DNA of 64,000 nucleotides from Clostridium sp. BJN0013 (lineage in GTDB: Bacteria > Bacillota > Clostridia > Clostridiales > Clostridiaceae), in contig NZ_CP162495.1 of assembly GCF_040939125.1 (NCBI RefSeq), positions 3,162,001 to 3,226,000 on the forward strand, given 5' to 3'. Of this stretch, positions 7,401 to 16,047 are shown piece after piece. Below the pieces are notes generated by a model, which made no database searches, had not been told where the DNA came from, and was given only the letters and a program-made list of their open reading frames with translations. How positions within the stretch are numbered: position 1 is the first letter of the stretch; each line of letters opens with the position of its first letter. The translations under genes and the position numbers were made by a program.

Positions 7401-8117
7401 TTATTTTTCATTTTTATGATCAATTGGTCTTCTGATGAACCCTCCACACAATTCAATAAATGTTGCTAAGTCAAAGGTAACTTTTTCAAGATAACCATTT
7501 CTATTAATTTCAGTTATTCTATTTGAATTTGGATCAACTTTTAAAAAGTCTATTGTTTTCGAAAGGGTATCTTTAAAATATTTACCACCTTTATCTTGAT
7601 GTAGAAGTTCACCATCATAATGCACTAGACAGTTTCTTAAACTTCCTAATTCAAGAACTAATGGTGATAAGTATGATGGATATTTTATTTTGTATCTTTC
7701 CTGGATAACAAATACTGAATATCTTATATTCATAAATGATTTTGAAGTATTAATAGGCTCATTATGGTTTGTACAATATCCATCCCATATTTTTCTTTCT
7801 GTTTCTAAATATGTTTCCCAAAATCTTTTTTGGTTCATTTGTGATTCATTTAAACCGTCCTTTTCTCCTATAAAATCATGCATAAATGATTCAAACAAAT
7901 TTACTAAATAAACTATTTCCATCCTATGGGCTGAACGTTCTGCTTGTTCATTCAATTCTATAACGCCAAATACTGATACTGGATCTGAGGCTATAATGCG
8001 AGACTGAAAAGCTTTAATTCCTTCTTGAACAATTTGTTCTAACCACCCTACTTCATTTCCTATTCTCTTTGAATAATTAGCACATGTTGCTGAATTTATA
8101 GCCACCCTTTTACTCAT
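7401..8117 (-). CDS. HEPN-like protein (Rx4H motif), possible defence cargo
   Basis: A 238-residue protein with no membrane segment. An N-terminal helical region (MEIVYLVNLFESFMHDFI, about 66-83) and a second helix ending LGSLRNCLVHYDGEL place R161-N-x3-H166, the Rx4-6H signature of HEPN ribonucleases, in the expected position. It resembles the MAE_28990/MAE_18760 type in layout. It has its own promoter and terminator and lies between the putative origin and the primase, which is typical of an acquired cargo gene. The ATG abuts AAGGGG with no spacing; GTG 8105 is a possible alternative start. The family call is moderate, and an antiviral or toxin role is inference. Confidence 0.55.
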   Translation of the reverse strand: MSKRVAINSATCANYSKRIGNEVGWLEQIVQEGIKAFQSRIIASDPVSVFGVIELNEQAERSAHRMEIVYLVNLFESFMHDFIGEKDGLNESQMNQKRFWETYLETERKIWDGYCTNHNEPINTSKSFMNIRYSVFVIQERYKIKYPSYLSPLVLELGSLRNCLVHYDGELLHQDKGGKYFKDTLSKTIDFLKVDPNSNRITEINRNGYLEKVTFDLATFIELCGGFIRRPIDHKNEK

Positions 8118-8134
8118 CCCCTTGTTAACATTTT

Positions 8135-8168
8135 ATTGTGCTTATATCACAATATATTATAATTTCAA
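8135..8168 (-). promoter_or_regulatory. Promoter with ATTGTG/CACAAT dyad for the HEPN-like gene
   Basis: Minus-strand TTGAAA (8163-8168), 16-bp spacer and TATAAG (8141-8146) precede the gene. The -10 is framed by the inverted repeat ATTGTG (8135-8140) and CACAAT (8148-8153), a likely repressor site. Confidence 0.5.
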
Positions 8169-8303
8169 CTTACTATTTATGAAAATTATAGCACAATTTA
8201 CATTAAATTTTCTTTTTTAGGGTAGCAAGTAATTATATTTTTATACCGCATTATTCAATTTTCAAAGAGCATTTTAGTTACTATTAATCAATTAGTATAT
8301 ATT

Positions 8304-10604
8304 TTATTTACTATCAAACGGGAGTATATTGTCATGCACCTCCGTAAATTCTTCTTGATGTTCAGTATCTACAATTCCAATACCTTGCCAATATCTACCG
8401 TGTTTATTTCTCTCTTTTTTAAATCCTTTTTCTACCAGCCTTTTACTCAATTTAATAGTTGACAATACATATTCCTTATTCTCATGGCTCCAATCAGTGT
8501 AACAAGTATAGAGCTCTGATATTTTAACTTTACAGGTTTCACTAACAATGCACTCATCATCAATGAACCTCTGCACAGGGTCCATTTCATTTTTATAATC
8601 ATCAATAGCATATTTTACATCATCAGGTACCTTCATACCCTCCTTTTGCCATTTCAAGCAGCCTTCAAGTGCCCAGTTCAAAATCCCACTCATTTCAGGC
8701 ATTAATTTATTTTCAAAGAAATGTTCATCCTTCTCCGGATCATTTTCAAAGTTATATTCAAAGGGTATTTTCCTCACCCTTCGCCATATACCATTATCGG
8801 TTCCTTTAATCCTCGGCAGCTTATTTGTAGTCATCCATAGTTTAAAAGTTGGATGTAGATCAAATTCTTCCTCGTACATTCTACGTACAGGAACGACCTC
8901 ATCAGCCCCAGAGGTCAAGCTCTTTACTAAAGCTTCATCAAAACATTTTCTTTCTTCCAGTTCATTTACACATACAAAATATTTTCCTTCTAGTTTAGCC
9001 AAGTCTCCCCTGGCCCCTTCATCACCGATTTTCTCCATAAGGGAATTACCCTTCAATGTGGCTGAATAATCTCCTAATATTGTCATAACAGCTTTCATAA
9101 AAGTACCTTTACCATTGGAACCTTGTCCATGAAGAATATAAAAACATTGCAGGTTTGCATCTCCTGTCATAGAGTAACCAATAGATTTCTGAATATATTC
9201 AATTAACTCTTTATTACCCATGAAAATTTTATCTACAAACTCTACCCAATTAGGGCATGTAGCTCCTGGCTTAAAATCCACATTTACAAGCCTGGTTATA
9301 TAATCTTTTCTATTGTGTTCCTGCAGCTCTCCAGTTTTTAAATTTAAGGTTCCATTTCTAAGATTTAATAAATATACATCCTTATTCATTTCACTTAAAA
9401 CAATATTATGTTCTGTCCTTGCCTGATTTATCATTGCCCTTATATGATTGTCATTTTCGGACCTTAATACAAATTTTGACACTTGTTTTTTAATATCTTC
9501 CGTACTTTGGGGTAGTTCTTTTCCCTGTTGCTGCAGAGATTTAATTACACTTCGTGCCAATACTTCTATTTTGCCTACACAATCAGGCTGCCAGTATTTC
9601 CCTGACCATATAAACCACCATGATCTTTTTAGCCCTGGCTTATATCTAATTATCTTGTTATACATGGTAATTAATCTTTCAGCATTACCAACATCAGAGA
9701 AGTTAAAATTGATTAAATTTACATTTTCCGGCTCTAGTGCCGGATTCCATTTTTCAGCACTTTCAACAAGTTCCAGAAGTTCATCCCTGGTACCTCCAAA
9801 ATCAAGCCAGTCGCTCACATCTTCTTTTATTTCAATTCCAGGTAAATTTATGATCTTAATATCTTCTGTAATGGCCGATAACTTTTGTGCTATAAATTTC
9901 ATATGTGCCCTTCCCGGGTTGTCATTATCCGGAAGCAAAATCCCCCTGGCACCTTCAAAGTATTTATTATAGCTATCTCTCCATTTTTGATTTTGTTTTG
10001 ATTTACTGGCACCGTCAAAACTGGTCGTTGCCGCAAGACCTATTCTTATTAAGTTATCTGAATCCTTCTCACCCTCTACGATAAATACTGGCTCATTATT
10101 TTTCACAGCTTCAATAACACCTGGTAGATTATATACAACTGGTTCTATTCCTTCAAATTTTTTACTTTTTACATTTTTCCTCTCCTTCATGCTCCATGCA
10201 TTACTGCTATGAAAAGTCTCATAATAAATGCCTTCTTCAAGTCCCCATACTGTAGCACCATCAATAATTCTTCTCTGACTGAACTTTTTACCTTTAAACC
10301 TCACTTTTTCAAATAATACTCTCCCTGATTCATCTGTATATTTATACACTGCTTCAATGCTCATTTTCCCACTATCTTTATCCATAGGTTTGTCAAATAA
10401 ATCACTCATTTCAAGACCTGCAGCTTTTACAATTTCCTTTGTTTCACAACCTGCATGACACTTTAATATGGTTTTGCCCTGTACTCTATCATATTTAATG
10501 CTTAAACTTGCCTCCTTATCTGGATGAGATGGGCAGATGGCTTTACACGCATCTCCATGTTCCTGTTTTATCGTGAAATATGTTTTTATGTCTTTGTAAT
10601 TCAT
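8304..10604 (-). CDS. Phage primase-helicase (zinc finger, TOPRIM, D5/SF3 helicase)
   Basis: This enzyme opens phage DNA and lays RNA primers. The 766-residue protein has an N-terminal zinc-binding set (C25, H28, C50, C54), a TOPRIM domain with IVEGEKD (about 176-182) and DND (about 227-229), a D5_N segment (about 400-480), and an SF3 helicase with Walker A GQGSNGKGT (about 494-502), Walker B-like YFVCVNELEE and sensor TTNKLP. It follows the ERCC4 nuclease by 15 bp. ATG 10604 is preferred over GTG 10607 because AGAGGTG directly precedes it, although spacing is short. A stretch of about 185 bp downstream holds only the promoter of the next gene. Confidence 0.93.
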   Translation of the reverse strand: MNYKDIKTYFTIKQEHGDACKAICPSHPDKEASLSIKYDRVQGKTILKCHAGCETKEIVKAAGLEMSDLFDKPMDKDSGKMSIEAVYKYTDESGRVLFEKVRFKGKKFSQRRIIDGATVWGLEEGIYYETFHSSNAWSMKERKNVKSKKFEGIEPVVYNLPGVIEAVKNNEPVFIVEGEKDSDNLIRIGLAATTSFDGASKSKQNQKWRDSYNKYFEGARGILLPDNDNPGRAHMKFIAQKLSAITEDIKIINLPGIEIKEDVSDWLDFGGTRDELLELVESAEKWNPALEPENVNLINFNFSDVGNAERLITMYNKIIRYKPGLKRSWWFIWSGKYWQPDCVGKIEVLARSVIKSLQQQGKELPQSTEDIKKQVSKFVLRSENDNHIRAMINQARTEHNIVLSEMNKDVYLLNLRNGTLNLKTGELQEHNRKDYITRLVNVDFKPGATCPNWVEFVDKIFMGNKELIEYIQKSIGYSMTGDANLQCFYILHGQGSNGKGTFMKAVMTILGDYSATLKGNSLMEKIGDEGARGDLAKLEGKYFVCVNELEERKCFDEALVKSLTSGADEVVPVRRMYEEEFDLHPTFKLWMTTNKLPRIKGTDNGIWRRVRKIPFEYNFENDPEKDEHFFENKLMPEMSGILNWALEGCLKWQKEGMKVPDDVKYAIDDYKNEMDPVQRFIDDECIVSETCKVKISELYTCYTDWSHENKEYVLSTIKLSKRLVEKGFKKERNKHGRYWQGIGIVDTEHQEEFTEVHDNILPFDSK

Positions 10605-10619
10605 CACCTCTCAGCCCCT

Positions 10620-11282
10620 TTAATTTGCCCCTGCTGCTTTTATATCTTGAGTTTCAATAAATCCTCTATGGACTAATATATTTCTTACCCCATATCTTAA
10701 AGTATTATATATTTCGCTCCCCATAACTTCCTCACTGCATGGCCTTATGATTGTATGAAATTCTCTCTCAAGACCTTTGAGTCTTGCATATAAAGTTTTG
10801 GGGTCATACTGTGCTCTATAATTCCCATATCTAATATTTCTATCAAAGTTTTCATCTTCCAAGAAAATATAAAATTCAATATTATATCTGTTCATATTTG
10901 CAAACTCATATTTAAGCCTGTTATAATCAGTTTTTAACACTTTGGCTAAATACTCTTTTCCAAGCAAATCAATTGTTTCTTTCTTGATTTCATTTAAATT
11001 AGTCTTATTATCCTTAAGATTCATAGCCAATTCATCAATACAAAATTTTCTCTCTATAACCAATTCATCAGTAAACAGGATATCTCTTTGCTGCCCTTTA
11101 AAACTTCCTGCTGGAAGAAAGCAGCTGTAATCCCCATAATCAAGTTTTTGTACTTTGAAAGACTTCTTGTGTTTATCAAACCATTCTAAAATATGCGAAT
11201 TAGCTTGTTCTCTTGAATCAATGAGTATTATTATTTTGTTTAATAATTCATTCACTTCTTTATCAGTAAATTTATAACGCAA
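10620..11282 (-). CDS. ERCC4-family (XPF/Mus81-like) nuclease
   Basis: The 220-residue protein has the ERCC4 nuclease signature in order: ILIDSREQ near the start, LDYGDYSC, then VIERKFCIDEL, matching GDx(n)ERKx3D. Such single-domain phage nucleases cut branched or flap DNA during replication and recombination. It starts at TTG 11282 behind AGGTGA. It sits between ssb and the primase-helicase in the replication operon. The 185 bp between it and ssb hold no convincing gene. Confidence 0.88.
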   Translation of the reverse strand: MRYKFTDKEVNELLNKIIILIDSREQANSHILEWFDKHKKSFKVQKLDYGDYSCFLPAGSFKGQQRDILFTDELVIERKFCIDELAMNLKDNKTNLNEIKKETIDLLGKEYLAKVLKTDYNRLKYEFANMNRYNIEFYIFLEDENFDRNIRYGNYRAQYDPKTLYARLKGLEREFHTIIRPCSEEVMGSEIYNTLRYGVRNILVHRGFIETQDIKAAGAN

Positions 11283-11467
11283 CTCTAGTCACCTGCCTTT
11301 ATAATTAAACTTCCTGTATAATAAATCCAATTTTGCACATCCTATTTATATAAGAGTTTGTATGTTAATGTCTCCTGAATTAATATATTAATTATTTTTG
11401 TTTATACTGGGGATGGTAAATCTCCGGTATTTACTTTTATCCAAAGTATTCATTTTTCGCCCTTTTA

Positions 11468-11890
11468 TTACGCAGCTTGACTAACTGCTAAGTTAAAAGG
11501 GATATCACCATCATCTTCTACTTCTATATAATCAGCATTGTCATTATTATCTCGTTGCTGCTGTTGTTTCTTGTCGCCCCACTCTAAAAACTGAACTTCA
11601 TCTGCTACTACCTCAGTAATATATCTCCTGGTACCGTCCTTAGCTTCATAACTCCTGGTCTGGATTCTCCCAGCAACACCTGCAAGCTTACCCCTGCTTA
11701 AATAATTGGCAGAACTCTCTGCTATCTTATTCCAAACCACAATAGGTATAAAATCGGCTTCCTGCTGTCCATCCCTTGAAAATCTCCTATCTACTGCCAA
11801 TGTAAATTTTGTTACTGCTTTTCCACTACCAGGCAAAAACTGCAAGTCAGGGTCTTTGGTTAACCGGCCAATTAAAACAACTTTGTTCAT
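11468..11890 (-). CDS. ssb: Phage single-stranded DNA-binding protein, tail extended past DIPF
   Basis: SSB coats single-stranded DNA and recruits partners through its last residues. The OB fold spans about 1-105 ([18 protein letters not shown] ... [18 protein letters not shown]), followed by a glutamine/asparagine linker and the acidic tip EDDGDIPF. Unusually, eight more residues, NLAVSQAA, follow DIPF. One extra T in the CCTTTTAAC stretch would place a TAA directly after DIPF, so a small deletion may have extended the frame. It overlaps the sigma-factor stop by one base. Confidence 0.9.
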   Translation of the reverse strand: MNKVVLIGRLTKDPDLQFLPGSGKAVTKFTLAVDRRFSRDGQQEADFIPIVVWNKIAESSANYLSRGKLAGVAGRIQTRSYEAKDGTRRYITEVVADEVQFLEWGDKKQQQQRDNNDNADYIEVEDDGDIPFNLAVSQAA

Positions 11891-12918
11891 TATGCCTCAC
11901 CTACCTTGCTGATTTCTTGAAGCTCTTTTATAAGGTCCTGAACTTCCGAGAACTCCATTGGCATAACTGTTGTTCCGTTAGGTCTTTTCATATTGAAGCC
12001 ATTGCCATTATCATAGAGGTTGTAGCACATTATTTTTCCTCTTAACTCCATGGCCTGGAGAATTCCATTCTTGGGCTTGAAGTCCTTGACTTTTTCATAC
12101 GTTGTTTTCTTGGCTGAATTTATATTATTAACATTATTTTCTTTCGGTCTTACTTTTGGCATATCTTCATTCCCCATATATTTAGACTTCCACGCATAAT
12201 AATAATTTTCTGCTGTACCTTCCGTGCATCCATATTTTTTTACAACATCTTTTATCAATTCAGTTTTATTTTTAATATCATTTTCAGAAAAATATTTAAA
12301 ACATTCTTCTCTAGTATTGTTTTTAACATTCACATTTAATACCCCACTTTCATAATATTTCTTCAACTTCTTTAAAGAGGATTCTATCAACCTACTCACA
12401 TAAGACTGACTTAGATTAAGCCTTTGCCCTATTTCCTTATGTGTAAGTCCATCTATAAATCTATATCTTATAATCATTTCCTCTCCTGGCTTCAAGCACT
12501 TAAGTAACGTGATTAATTCTAATTTATTAACATTCTGAATTGCCACTTCTTCATAATCATTATCATCTGATATAAGATCCATTATTGTAAGTGAATTTCC
12601 GTTCTTATCTTCCTTAATGGTGCAATCCAAACTTCTGACACCTATATGTTTTTTATTTTTCCTGTTATACATTCTTATTTCATTGCTTACTATAGTAGCC
12701 AGATAGGTCATAAATAATATTCCTTTACCAATATCATAGGTGTTATAAGCCTTTGTAAGACCTATACCGGCTACTTGAATTAAATCATCAATATTATATT
12801 GGCCTGACCATTTATGTGCCATTTTGTAGAGAAAGTTTTTGAATTGGATAAATACTTCACTGCAGGTCATTTCCTTTGTGATGCCATTACTTAGTCTGAT
12901 TAGTTTTTTACATTCCAT
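11890..12918 (-). CDS. Phage-encoded sigma-70-family factor with a long C-terminal extension
   Basis: Sigma region 2 is clear at about 20-90 ([20 protein letters not shown], then [19 protein letters not shown]). Region 4 is at about 140-190 ([39 protein letters not shown]). It looks closest to the sporulation/general-stress branch (SigF/G/B-like) by region 2. About 150 residues follow, with a second possible HTH ([17 protein letters not shown]) and a conserved-looking end ([19 protein letters not shown]). This is not usual for sigma factors. Within the early recombination operon it could redirect host polymerase to later phage genes. That role is inferred. Confidence 0.8.
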   Translation of the reverse strand: MECKKLIRLSNGITKEMTCSEVFIQFKNFLYKMAHKWSGQYNIDDLIQVAGIGLTKAYNTYDIGKGILFMTYLATIVSNEIRMYNRKNKKHIGVRSLDCTIKEDKNGNSLTIMDLISDDNDYEEVAIQNVNKLELITLLKCLKPGEEMIIRYRFIDGLTHKEIGQRLNLSQSYVSRLIESSLKKLKKYYESGVLNVNVKNNTREECFKYFSENDIKNKTELIKDVVKKYGCTEGTAENYYYAWKSKYMGNEDMPKVRPKENNVNNINSAKKTTYEKVKDFKPKNGILQAMELRGKIMCYNLYDNGNGFNMKRPNGTTVMPMEFSEVQDLIKELQEISKVGEA

Positions 12919-12934
12919 AATTACAAACCAACCA

Positions 12935-13711
12935 TTAAAGATCCATATAAAATAAAACCTTGTCTAATTTTTTCGTAGCTCTACAATAATCACATTCTTC
13001 GCACCTTACGGGCTCCTCTTTACCTTTCCAAACTGCTTTTATATGGTCAATTAGTATTTCAACTTCTAACAGCTTGTCTCTTATAAAATCTGTTCCTAAG
13101 AATATCACTGCTTTATCTGGAATGTCTTCTCTCGAAACAGCTATGATATGTGGTTGAAAATAGTCCTCTGCTTTACGATTTATCCTATCTATTTCGCAGT
13201 AAACAGCCATCTGTAATAAGTAATCATAATGTGTTATAAAGTTTTCATTGCCACTGAATTTGGAATGTATGTTTCTTGTGGTCTTAATATCCACAATGGC
13301 TTTCCTATCTGGATTATATATATCAAACATAACTTTCCACGGCACTCCAAATAATTCTGCTGTCTGTATAACCTCTTTTTGTCCTTCTCTAGCTTCTTGT
13401 ACCAGCTTGTCATCTTTTAAAGTAGTAATCATTTTATCTGCAATTTGAAATGCAGCCTTTAACTGCCCTTTGGTAGCCCCTCTAGTAGAATACATTTCTG
13501 GATGATCTTTTTTAAATTCCTCTAATATTCCCTCACTCCATGCATGAACATAACTGCCTAGGAGAAATGCATCTTTATTCTCCTCTTCCCATTCTCCGTT
13601 AAGTTTAGCCATTGTTTTTGCTTCACATTTTATAAAGGATTTAAACAAACTAACTGACATATACTCTTTGTCAGTTTCAAGTGCAAAATAATTTTCCTTC
13701 GTTACTGTCAT
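12935..13711 (-). CDS. RecE-like 5'-3' exonuclease (PD-(D/E)xK, DUF3799 type)
   Basis: It degrades one strand of double-stranded ends to make substrate for RecT. The 258-residue protein shows LLGSYVHAWSEG (about 51-62), the metal-binding core VMFDIYNPDRKAIVDIKTT, and the LLQMAVYCE motif of RecE/Cas4-like nucleases. A C-terminal CEECDYCRATKKL could bind metal. It lies 3 bp after recT, the standard pairing. Confidence 0.85.
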   Translation of the reverse strand: MTVTKENYFALETDKEYMSVSLFKSFIKCEAKTMAKLNGEWEEENKDAFLLGSYVHAWSEGILEEFKKDHPEMYSTRGATKGQLKAAFQIADKMITTLKDDKLVQEAREGQKEVIQTAELFGVPWKVMFDIYNPDRKAIVDIKTTRNIHSKFSGNENFITHYDYLLQMAVYCEIDRINRKAEDYFQPHIIAVSREDIPDKAVIFLGTDFIRDKLLEVEILIDHIKAVWKGKEEPVRCEECDYCRATKKLDKVLFYMDL

Positions 13712-13714
13712 TGT

Positions 13715-14521
13715 TTATTCACTCTCCTTAAAAGCATATTCCCTATTATCTTCCTTAACCTCTGTCTCTGTGTCAGCTTCAACTATTTTATCCTCATCAA
13801 TACTGCCCTTATCAAAATTTGAAATCTCTTTATTAGGTTCATGTTCAAACTGAAAATCAGAAGCTTCATCGTAAGTCTTTTTGCTCTCAATGCTGTTAAA
13901 ATCCAATTCTATGAACTTACAAAGCCTTCTTAAAACTGTCTTTTTGTACATCTCTCCTGGAGTTTTAACCCACGCAGGACTATTTTTAGCCTTTGAAAAA
14001 TTGTTCCGTATATCTTCAATTTCTTGCTTTGTCATGGTTTCATATATCATGCTACCATCTTGAAATAAACATACTGCAAAAGCACCAATTATTTCATCAT
14101 TATTAAACGGTAATGGTTTGAAATTTACAGTCTGATGACCATTAACAATACTTTCTTGGAATTCGTCACCTTTGCGAACAACTTTTGCATAAATATCCTT
14201 TATAGGATTAATACTGTATTTTTTAGCAAGTTTGATTTCTCCCTTATAATCTGTTTGAAATTGCAGATTGCCGTTATAAGGTATTGCATAACACTCTCTA
14301 TTAAAGAAATCCAAACCTAGAAATGCACCTTTTAGCATTGTCCTTGCCACACTTATAGGCTGGCATTTATCTATATCCTTAGTATCCTGCAAAATCGTCA
14401 TACAATTTTGTAAGAATCGTGATTTGTTAAAATCCTTCGGTAATGCTTCTTTTTTTGTTTCCAGTAATTTATTTAACGCTTTGTGGCTTTCACTCAACAC
14501 CACCATTTTTTTATCTGGCAT
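13715..14521 (-). CDS. recT: RecT single-strand annealing protein
   Basis: RecT anneals complementary strands during phage recombination. The 268-residue protein has the family core: CQPISVARTMLKGAFLGLDF, ECYAIPYNGNLQFQTDYKG, and SPAWVKTPGEMYKKTVLRRL, then an acidic tail. It starts with ATG behind GAGGAC-type Shine-Dalgarno sequence and is directly followed by the RecE-like gene. The 157 bp upstream (14522-14678) are AT-rich and show no gene I trust. Confidence 0.92.
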   Translation of the reverse strand: MPDKKMVVLSESHKALNKLLETKKEALPKDFNKSRFLQNCMTILQDTKDIDKCQPISVARTMLKGAFLGLDFFNRECYAIPYNGNLQFQTDYKGEIKLAKKYSINPIKDIYAKVVRKGDEFQESIVNGHQTVNFKPLPFNNDEIIGAFAVCLFQDGSMIYETMTKQEIEDIRNNFSKAKNSPAWVKTPGEMYKKTVLRRLCKFIELDFNSIESKKTYDEASDFQFEHEPNKEISNFDKGSIDEDKIVEADTETEVKEDNREYAFKESE

Positions 14522-14678
14522 TATTTGTCCTCCTCAAAAATAAATTTAAATCTATAATCTCTACCTTATAAAAAATTTTTTATATACTACTTAGGATTAT
14601 CCGTATCATAAATTTTATACTCTGTAATATTCAATATTTTCAGTTGGTTATCAATACCAATTTTTATATTTTAAAAAA

Positions 14679-14909
14679 TTAATTATTCGTCTTCTTCAGC
14701 TCCTCTTTCTCTACTTCATATCCCTCTGTATTGAATCTTAATTCTTTATCAAAAATTTCAATTTCTATGCTTATTTTAGCTGGACAATCCCCATCTGTTT
14801 CGGGCAATCGATTTCTTATAATATCCGTTAAATTCTCACCATTCACATAAGTTCCGTAGCTTTTGTTATTTATAAAGCAGTTATCCGATTTTATACTTAA
14901 CTTTTTCAT
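14679..14909 (-). CDS. Small phage protein, 76 residues, unknown
   Basis: ATG 14909 is preceded by GGAGGTAAAAA, a strong ribosome-binding site. The protein starts MKKLSIKSDNCFINNKSYGT and is acidic, with a beta-rich first half and a charged C-terminal helix. No family recognised. It belongs to the leftward early operon by position and strand. Confidence 0.6.
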   Translation of the reverse strand: MKKLSIKSDNCFINNKSYGTYVNGENLTDIIRNRLPETDGDCPAKISIEIEIFDKELRFNTEGYEVEKEELKKTNN

Positions 14910-14999
14910 TTTTTACCTCCACATTTGACTTATTTTCAATCTTGTATTAAGATTGAAGTGACTAATTTTGCTTTTGGACCCTCTGCAAAGGGTTCTTTT

Positions 15000-15158
15000 T
15001 TATTCGATTATCAACACTCCTAAAGGGTTTATATAAACACCTGGTTCAATATCTACATGAATATTTTTCCCATCAGTCGCAGTTAAAGTAATTCCGAATT
15101 TTCTGTTAAAACTTATACATTCATCTAGCGTCAGATTTTCAGCAGCACCTTCTATCAA
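15000..15158 (-). CDS. Small phage protein, 52 residues, unknown
   Basis: TTG 15158 lies behind GAGGAGGAAGAAAG. The frame encodes MIEGAAENLTLDECISFNRK and continues to PLGVLIIE. Its start overlaps the end of the upstream 65-residue gene by 20 bp, suggesting coupled translation. It is short, but the ribosome-binding site and operon position support it. Confidence 0.5.
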   Translation of the reverse strand: MIEGAAENLTLDECISFNRKFGITLTATDGKNIHVDIEPGVYINPLGVLIIE

Positions 15159-15336
15159 CTTTCTTCCTCCTCTCCTTCTCTTTCCTTATTGCACTAATCT
15201 TGGCTGTTACCTTCTGTCCTTCCAGCTGCCTTTTTCTAAAGACACCCAGTAAGCTCCTAAGTTGAAATAAATCTGCACCCTTCAAACCTGTTTTAAATTC
15301 TTTAGAGCTTACAGAGTGGTTGTACCAATCATTCAC
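15139..15336 (-). CDS. Small basic phage protein, 65 residues, unknown
   Basis: GTG 15336 follows GGGAGG with 8-bp spacing. The product is strongly basic (RKRQLEGQKVTAK, RKEKERRKKVDRR), which suggests nucleic-acid binding. The start region GATACAAAGTGAATGA is repeated at the start of the gene at 15632, hinting at an old local duplication. Confidence 0.6.
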   Translation of the reverse strand: MNDWYNHSVSSKEFKTGLKGADLFQLRSLLGVFRKRQLEGQKVTAKISAIRKEKERRKKVDRRCC

Positions 15337-15349
15337 TTTGTATCCCTCC

Positions 15350-15463
15350 CTATAGTAAAAATCTCAATATCGCTAGCAGTGATATTATTGCCACCCAAAA
15401 TTCTCCCTTGTTCTGGTCTGCTTTTTCTTTGGTGGACATGTTATAAACTTTCTTATAATTCAT
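15350..15463 (-). CDS. Small membrane protein, 37 residues
   Basis: ATG 15463 opens MNYKKVYNMSTKEKADQNKG followed by one hydrophobic helix (WVAIISLLAILRFLL) at the C-terminus. It overlaps the upstream gene by 11 bp and ends just before the ribosome-binding site of the next. Tail-anchored micro-proteins are common in phage early operons; function unknown. Confidence 0.5.
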   Translation of the reverse strand: MNYKKVYNMSTKEKADQNKGEFWVAIISLLAILRFLL

Positions 15464-15632
15464 CTAACCACCTTTTCTCCGGCCAATCTTCCTCTGACTC
15501 ACATAATAGAATTGGGCGGCCAATTTCTTTTCTGAATTTCTTTTTAGCAGCTTCTTCACTCTCTGCTGTTATATATGTCTCCCTAAATATGCCAGTTATA
15601 CTATCTTCATATACAATTACATATTCATTCAC
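15453..15632 (-). CDS. Small acidic phage protein, 59 residues, unknown
   Basis: GTG 15632 is preceded by AGGTGAT at 6-bp spacing. The protein starts MNEYVIVYEDSITGIFRETY and ends EEDWPEKRWLDEL; the EAAKKKFRKEIG segment looks like a small alpha-beta domain. It is coupled to the gene at 15350-15463. Confidence 0.55.
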   Translation of the reverse strand: MNEYVIVYEDSITGIFRETYITAESEEAAKKKFRKEIGRPILLCESEEDWPEKRWLDEL

Positions 15633-15642
15633 TTTGTATCAC

Positions 15643-16047
15643 CTACTTAAAATTCTCAATATCTTTAATGGATAGCTGACCAGACAGTACTTGCTTTCTT
15701 AAAGCTACTTTCTTTTTGGAGGCATTCAGCCCCTTATATTTCTTATTTAACTGACTTTCTATGTCCTCAAGAGCTTTCAAATTTTTAGTTTTATCCACAT
15801 TTACATACTTGGAAACTCCATTATCTTTATAATTAAAGCAAGTTCTTATACCTTTATCATCCTTGTATCTTCGCATCAAACTGTTTGCTGTACGTCTAAG
15901 TGCTTGATTTCTAAGTTTACGAATATCAAAAATATAATGTGGTCTTATGAGTTCCATTACGGCATCTGTAGTAATTTCTCCGAGTTCATCCATTTGTTGC
16001 AATATGGTTTCTCTTGCTTCCTTTTCAAGGTTGCTATAATTACCCAT
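15643..16047 (-). CDS. Phage protein, 134 residues, possible winged-helix
   Basis: I do not recognise a named family. The N-terminal part (ILQQMDELGEITTDAVMELI ... RRTANSLMRRYKD) looks like a winged helix-turn-helix, and the C-terminal half is lysine-rich. It overlaps the end of the ParB-like gene by 8 bp, so the two are probably translated together and may act in the same process. Confidence 0.6.
   Translation of the reverse strand: MGNYSNLEKEARETILQQMDELGEITTDAVMELIRPHYIFDIRKLRNQALRRTANSLMRRYKDDKGIRTCFNYKDNGVSKYVNVDKTKNLKALEDIESQLNKKYKGLNASKKKVALRKQVLSGQLSIKDIENFK

Noticed and set aside
9448-9972. 174-residue + strand frame inside the primase-helicase gene
   Set aside because: It is antisense to a gene with clear catalytic motifs, has no family resemblance and no ribosome-binding site; a frame shadow.
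11283-11467. Possible 21-residue peptide (MNTLDKSKYRRF...) between ssb and the ERCC4 gene
   Set aside because: Weak ribosome-binding site, no family, too short to support.
14970-15002. Hairpin ACCC/GGGT followed by a T run on the + strand
   Set aside because: It would terminate + strand transcription, but no + strand gene lies upstream; left unassigned.
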